Assembly (NCBI RefSeq): GCF_910592395.1
Contig: NC_088318.1
Span: 3,040,001-3,104,000, forward strand
From: Lineus longissimus
Taxonomy: Eukaryota > Nemertea > Pilidiophora > Heteronemertea > Lineidae
Direction: 5' to 3'
Length of the DNA stretch: 64,000 nt
Of the stretch, positions 60,436 to 64,000 are shown in pieces. The notes below the pieces were generated by a model. The model did no database searches. It was not told where the DNA came from and saw nothing but the letters and a program-made list of their open reading frames with translations. The position numbers were made by a program, and so were the translations under genes. Position 1 is the stretch's first letter. Each line of letters opens with the position of its first letter.

Positions 60436-61201
60436 TCTCTAACTTTTCAAGAGAGTAGGGGACTACTTGTCTTGTAGGAGATGACCCTGTCTCTAACTTT
60501 TCAAGAGAGTAGGGGACTACTTGTCTTGTAGGAGATGACCCTGTCTCTAACTTTTCAAGAGAGTAGGGGACTACTTGTCTTGTAGGAGATGACCCTGTCT
60601 CTAACTTTTCAAGAGAGTAGGGGACTACTTGTCTTGTAGGAGATGACCCTGTCTCTAACTATTCAAGAGAGTAGGAGACAACTTGTCTTGTAGGAGATGA
60701 CCCTGTCTCTAACTTTTCAAGAGAGTAGGGGACTACTTGTCTTGTAGGAGATGACCCTGTCTCTAACTTTTCAAGAGAGTAGGGGACTACTTGTATTGTA
60801 GGAGATGACCCTGTCTCTAACTTTTCAAGAGAGTAGGGGACTACTTGTCTTGTAGGAGATGACCCTGTCTCTAACTTTTCAAGACAGTAGGGGACTACTT
60901 GTCTTGTAGGAGATGACCCTGTCTCTAACTTTTCAAGACAGTAGGGGACTACTTGTCTTGTAGGAGATGACCCTGTCTCTAACTTTTCAAGAGAGTAGGG
61001 GACTACTTGTCTTGTAGGAGATGACCCTGTCTCTAACTTTTCAAGAGAGTAGGGGACTACTTGTCTTGTAGGAGATGACCCTGTCTCTAACTTTTCAAGA
61101 GAGTAGGGGACTACTTGTCTTGTAGGAGATGACCCTGTCTCCAACTATTCAAGAGAGTAGGAGACAACTTGTCTTGTAGGAGATGACCCTGTCTCTAACT
61201 T
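60436..61201. repeat. Minisatellite, 54-bp unit, 14 copies
   Basis: TCTCTAACTTTTCAAGAGAG starts at 60436 and then every 54 bp up to 61192, giving 14 full units and a partial one. Each unit continues with TAGGGGACTACTTGTCTTG and TAGGAGATGACCCTG. A rare variant (ACTATTCAAGAGAGTAGGAG, then ACAACTTG) occurs at 60661 and 61147, exactly 486 bp or nine units apart, and two adjacent units share GACAGTAG. On the minus strand the array is open as an 18-residue repeat (161 codons, 60659-61144), stopped by a TAG in the variant units. I regard the frame as a by-product of the period. Confidence 0.95.
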
Positions 61202-61720
61202 TTTAGAGTGCTCCAGGTGGGGGGAAGGGTTAGTGTTTCTGAGCATCATGCCCCCCTTGGCAGACCTTCGCCTGAAGTTTTTTGTTCCAATGGTGCAGAA
61301 AACACAGGACACTTCACACAACTTCTCAGAAAGACCTTTGAAGGCACCATCATCCTCCTTGATCAAGCCCTGAGATGATTAGTCAAAGCAAAAACTTGTC
61401 TTCAGGCCATTCCTCTTTACCAATCAGAAAGTCCCAATGGTCCTACAAACAGATAACAGTGCCACCTTTTGAGCAGACTTTTCAACACATTTCAACAAAC
61501 CTTCATTCTGATACGGAGATCCCGCTTCGTCAAGTCAAGATCCACTAATTAAGAACCTCGTCCCAGGAGACGGACGCGCCAGTCGTACTCCAAATAGAGT
61601 TAATGGGGAGAAAAGCTTTGTTTGAAATCAAGTTAACGAGACTAATGAGACTGACGAAGTTGTTAGGATGGAGGGCCACTTGACAGAATCTCGGCTCTTG
61701 GACCAGAAAGATATTTACAT
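61202..61720. other. Unique non-coding stretch
   Basis: No gene recognised. A minus-strand frame (61145-61366) begins in unique DNA and runs into the 54-bp array; it shows no domain. Confidence 0.45.
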
Positions 61721-61885
61721 ATGAAGTAGAACCTCTCTTTTGAGGACACCCTTCAGGCAGTGACAACCAGTCCTGATAACAAGTTGTCCTGTTTAACGAG
61801 GTCAACCGGACTTAAAGGCTGAAAGTTGCAGACTGAAATTTGTGTCCTGGCATTCGAAATCTCAGCTGAGGGAGGTTTTATTGAG
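61721..61885 (+). mobile_element. MITE family A, copy 9 (diverged)
   Basis: Left end GAAGTAGAACCTCTCTTTTG and right end CTGAGGGAGGTTTTATTGAG are diverged forms of the family ends. The interior has AGGACACCCTT, TCCTGATAAC, ACGAGGTCAACC and TTTGTGTCCTGG in family order. About 165 bp. More decayed than copies 2 and 3. Confidence 0.75.
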
Positions 61886-62259
61886 ATTCTCGAAATCTAC
61901 TTATACCAACTCTTGCCTCGTGTCTTTTTTGCCAGGACTGTTCATTACAAAGTTTAGGTTGTCTTTGAGTCATGAATCTTCGGCCTCGGTTAATTAGGTT
62001 ACCGCTCGTCGATTTATGCAAATCCACGGATTTCCAGTACTTGCACAATCCTCTTTGTTAATTGCATTTGCATATGTAGCGACCGCCGTTTTCATCCCCC
62101 ACGTTGATTTTATTAGTTTTAATTTGCCTTCCCAGATATGCAAATAGTACTGATCGTTTACTGATTAAATTATTCCGGGGCATTTGTGTGTTGTACTGTC
62201 CTCTAATACGCGTATTCTGTTAGCTAAATTGGTAATTGAAAAGTATGAAGACAAGACGA
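61886..62259. promoter_or_regulatory. Candidate enhancer: three perfect POU octamers in 130 bp
   Basis: ATGCAAAT lies at 62016-62023 (plus), 62076-62083 (minus, inside TTGCATTTGCATATG) and 62138-62145 (plus). The block also contains GGTTAATTAGG at 61989 and GATTAAATTATTC near 62162. Octamers are known binding sites for POU-domain factors and AATTA cores for homeodomain factors. Regulatory activity is inferred from motif density only. No coding signal is present. Confidence 0.4.
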
Positions 62260-63010
62260 CTGACAGTTAGACTTGTACATTGGTGGCTAGGGAAGGACAG
62301 TGGCTAAAGGATGGGGCATTAACAAATAAACACACTGACAGTTAGACTTGTACATTGGTGGCTTGGGAAGGACAGTGGCTAAAGGATGGGGCATTAACAA
62401 ATAAACACACTGACAGTTAGACTTGTACATTGGTGGCTTGGGAAGGACAATGGCTAAAGGATGGGGCATTAACAAATAAACACACTGACAGTTAGACTTG
62501 TACATTGGTGGCTTGGGAAGGACAGTGGCTAAAGGATGGGGCATTAACAAATAAACACACTGACAGTTAGACCTGTACATTGGTGGCTTGGGAAGGACAA
62601 TGGCTAAAGGATGGGGCATTAACAAATAAACACACTGACAGTTAGACTTGTACATTGGTGGCTTGGGAAGGACAGTGGCTAAAGGATGGGGCATTAACAA
62701 ATAAACGCACTGACAGTTAGACTTGTACATTGGTGGCTTGGGAAGGACAGTGGCTAAAGGATGGGGCATTAACAAATAAACACACTGACAGTTAGACTTG
62801 TACATTGGTGGCTTGGGAAGGACAGTGGCTAAAGGATGGGGCATTAACAAATAAACACACTGACAGTTAGACTTGTACATTGGTGGCTTGGGAAGGACAG
62901 TGGCTAAAGGATGGGGCATTAACAAATAAACACACTGACAGTTAGACTTGTACATTGGTGGCTAGGGAAGGACAGTGGCTAAAGGATGGGGCATTAACAA
63001 ATAAACACAC
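62260..63010. repeat. Minisatellite, 75-bp unit, 10 copies
   Basis: GACAGTTAGACTTGTACATT starts at 62262 and recurs every 75 bp for ten units without any length change. Units continue with GGTGGCTTGGGAAGGACAGT, GGCTAAAGGATGGGGCATTA and ACAAATAAACACACT. Identity is very high. The first and last units share GGCTAGGG where all middle units have GGCTTGGG. The 222-codon minus-strand frame (62287-62955), the longest in the window, reads a 25-residue repeat starting MYKSNCQCVYLLMPHPLATV. With a 25-codon period it cannot be told from chance openness, and I see no start, stop or splice context supporting a gene. Confidence 0.95.
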
Positions 63011-64000
63011 TTGGCCGAGAGAAAGAGACCTTTCGGCTACTAGTTGTACCAGAAGGGTGTAGTGTTGACATATAGACACACTATAGTCCATTACACAAGA
63101 AAATGTCAGTGCAAGCAAAAAAAGGTTTAAAATTTGTCAGTGGCTCACCTTCGCACCAGAAGGACAGTGGCTAGAGAATGGAGAGTCCAAAAATATACAT
63201 GAGAAAGTGACAACAGCATCTGTAGCAACAAGTAGCTAACCATTCCCCCTGGCAGAAAACTTATCCATCTCCACAGAACAAACACAACTCCGGTAAAGTT
63301 ACTTGCCCAAGACAACAACTTGAGCAAAGTTTACGAGGTAAAGGAACAGGCCACCAACATAAGGAGGCCAAAAATGTTGGGAGACTAAAAGAGAACACAA
63401 AATATCTACTTGAGATTGGAAACTATATAAAGTTGTTAAAAAAATAGGTAGATAATTGTGATAGAAACCAACCTTGATCATCAATACAATAGCAGACTTC
63501 AAAGATCGTCCAAAAAAAGCACATCCAGTTTCTCTCCTCATCAAACTAGCTCCAAGGAAATTAATTGGATAACTTAAGAAGGCCATTAATTACGACATTC
63601 CTCGTCAACATTCCACTGCTAATTGCAATCATAGTGTGTAATTAAGATGTTAATTAAACTCGGGTACACACAAATGGTGTAGAACTTAAACATGGTATAT
63701 GTGAGTGTGTGTATATACAGCGATGGAACAGAAAGACTATGTTAAAGTGGATTTCGCACAACCAATGTTTCGGTTAACTTTTTGCATTTTCTCGGGCAGT
63801 GAAAATCAACCTTCTCAATTCCTGTTGAGAAGCCTGGCGCAGCTTGATCAATAAGCTGGACTCGGCCTGATGAACATGTGGACAATTAAAAAGGGCCTCC
63901 CTCCCCGCAATAGGGTTCTATTCAGAAACCCTGTATGACTTGATGATGCATGATACTGACTGAAGTGCAGTAAGGTCATTGTATCACATGGAGGAAGTTC
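63011..64000. other. Non-coding stretch with a relic of the 75-bp unit
   Basis: AAGGACAGTGGCTAGAGAAT followed by GGAGAGTCCAAAAATATACA at 63160-63202 is a diverged half unit of the array to the left (AAGGACAGTGGCTAAAGGAT). At 63296-63320 the minus strand reads TTGTCTTGGGCAAGTAACTT, a common SINE motif, so a SINE fragment is possible. A GTGTGTATATA run lies near 63707. No gene recognised. Confidence 0.5.

Noticed and set aside
60659-61144. 161-codon minus-strand frame as a repeat protein gene
   Set aside because: Product of the 54-bp period; variant units of the same array contain a stop codon in this frame.
62287-62955. 222-codon minus-strand frame as a repeat protein gene
   Set aside because: Every 75 bp unit is nearly identical at the DNA level, so the open frame is trivial. 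No start context, splice signals or non-repeat coding flanks.

Overview
This window looks like nuclear DNA from an animal, most likely a marine invertebrate. It is AT-rich, has long stretches without open frames, no operon-like gene packing, many tandem minisatellites, short non-autonomous DNA transposons (MITEs) and tRNA-derived SINE heads. I cannot name the phylum from sequence alone. I found no protein gene I can recognise and no complete tRNA, rRNA or known microRNA. The best reading is an intergenic region or a very large intron. Short exons without a strong family signature could be hidden in it, and I cannot exclude them.

Layout. 1-3.5 kb: mostly unique sequence with a 72-bp and a 33/66-bp minisatellite. 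3.5-3.9 kb: a 381-bp inverted-repeat element carrying two CRE-type sites. 4-17 kb: mostly unique DNA with small duplications and several POU octamers (ATGCAAAT). 17-36 kb: six loci of one MITE family (call it family A; ends read TACAGTRGAACCTC) separated by unique AATTA-rich DNA; one locus has expanded into a tandem array. 36-49 kb: diverged local duplications, one SINE head, another family A copy, an 80-bp array of about 15 copies and a 23-bp array of about 18 copies. 49-57 kb: SINE fragments, two more family A copies, a 137-bp duplication, and a nearly perfect 124-bp foldback element flanked by a 9-bp direct repeat. 57-64 kb: a tRNA-Met-like SINE, a 467-bp element with TACCGTATTTTCCGG ends, a 54-bp array (14 units), the last family A copy, a cluster of three octamers, and a 75-bp array (10 units).

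Nothing here forms a pathway. What stands out is the repeat biology (a young foldback insertion, MITE-to-minisatellite conversion, higher-order structure in arrays) and the excess of perfect octamer sites. That excess, together with the AATTA-rich blocks, fits the regulatory landscape of a developmental gene outside the window. That last point is inference. The long open frames at 55.3, 60.7 and 62.3 kb are products of repeat periods divisible by three, not evidence of genes.
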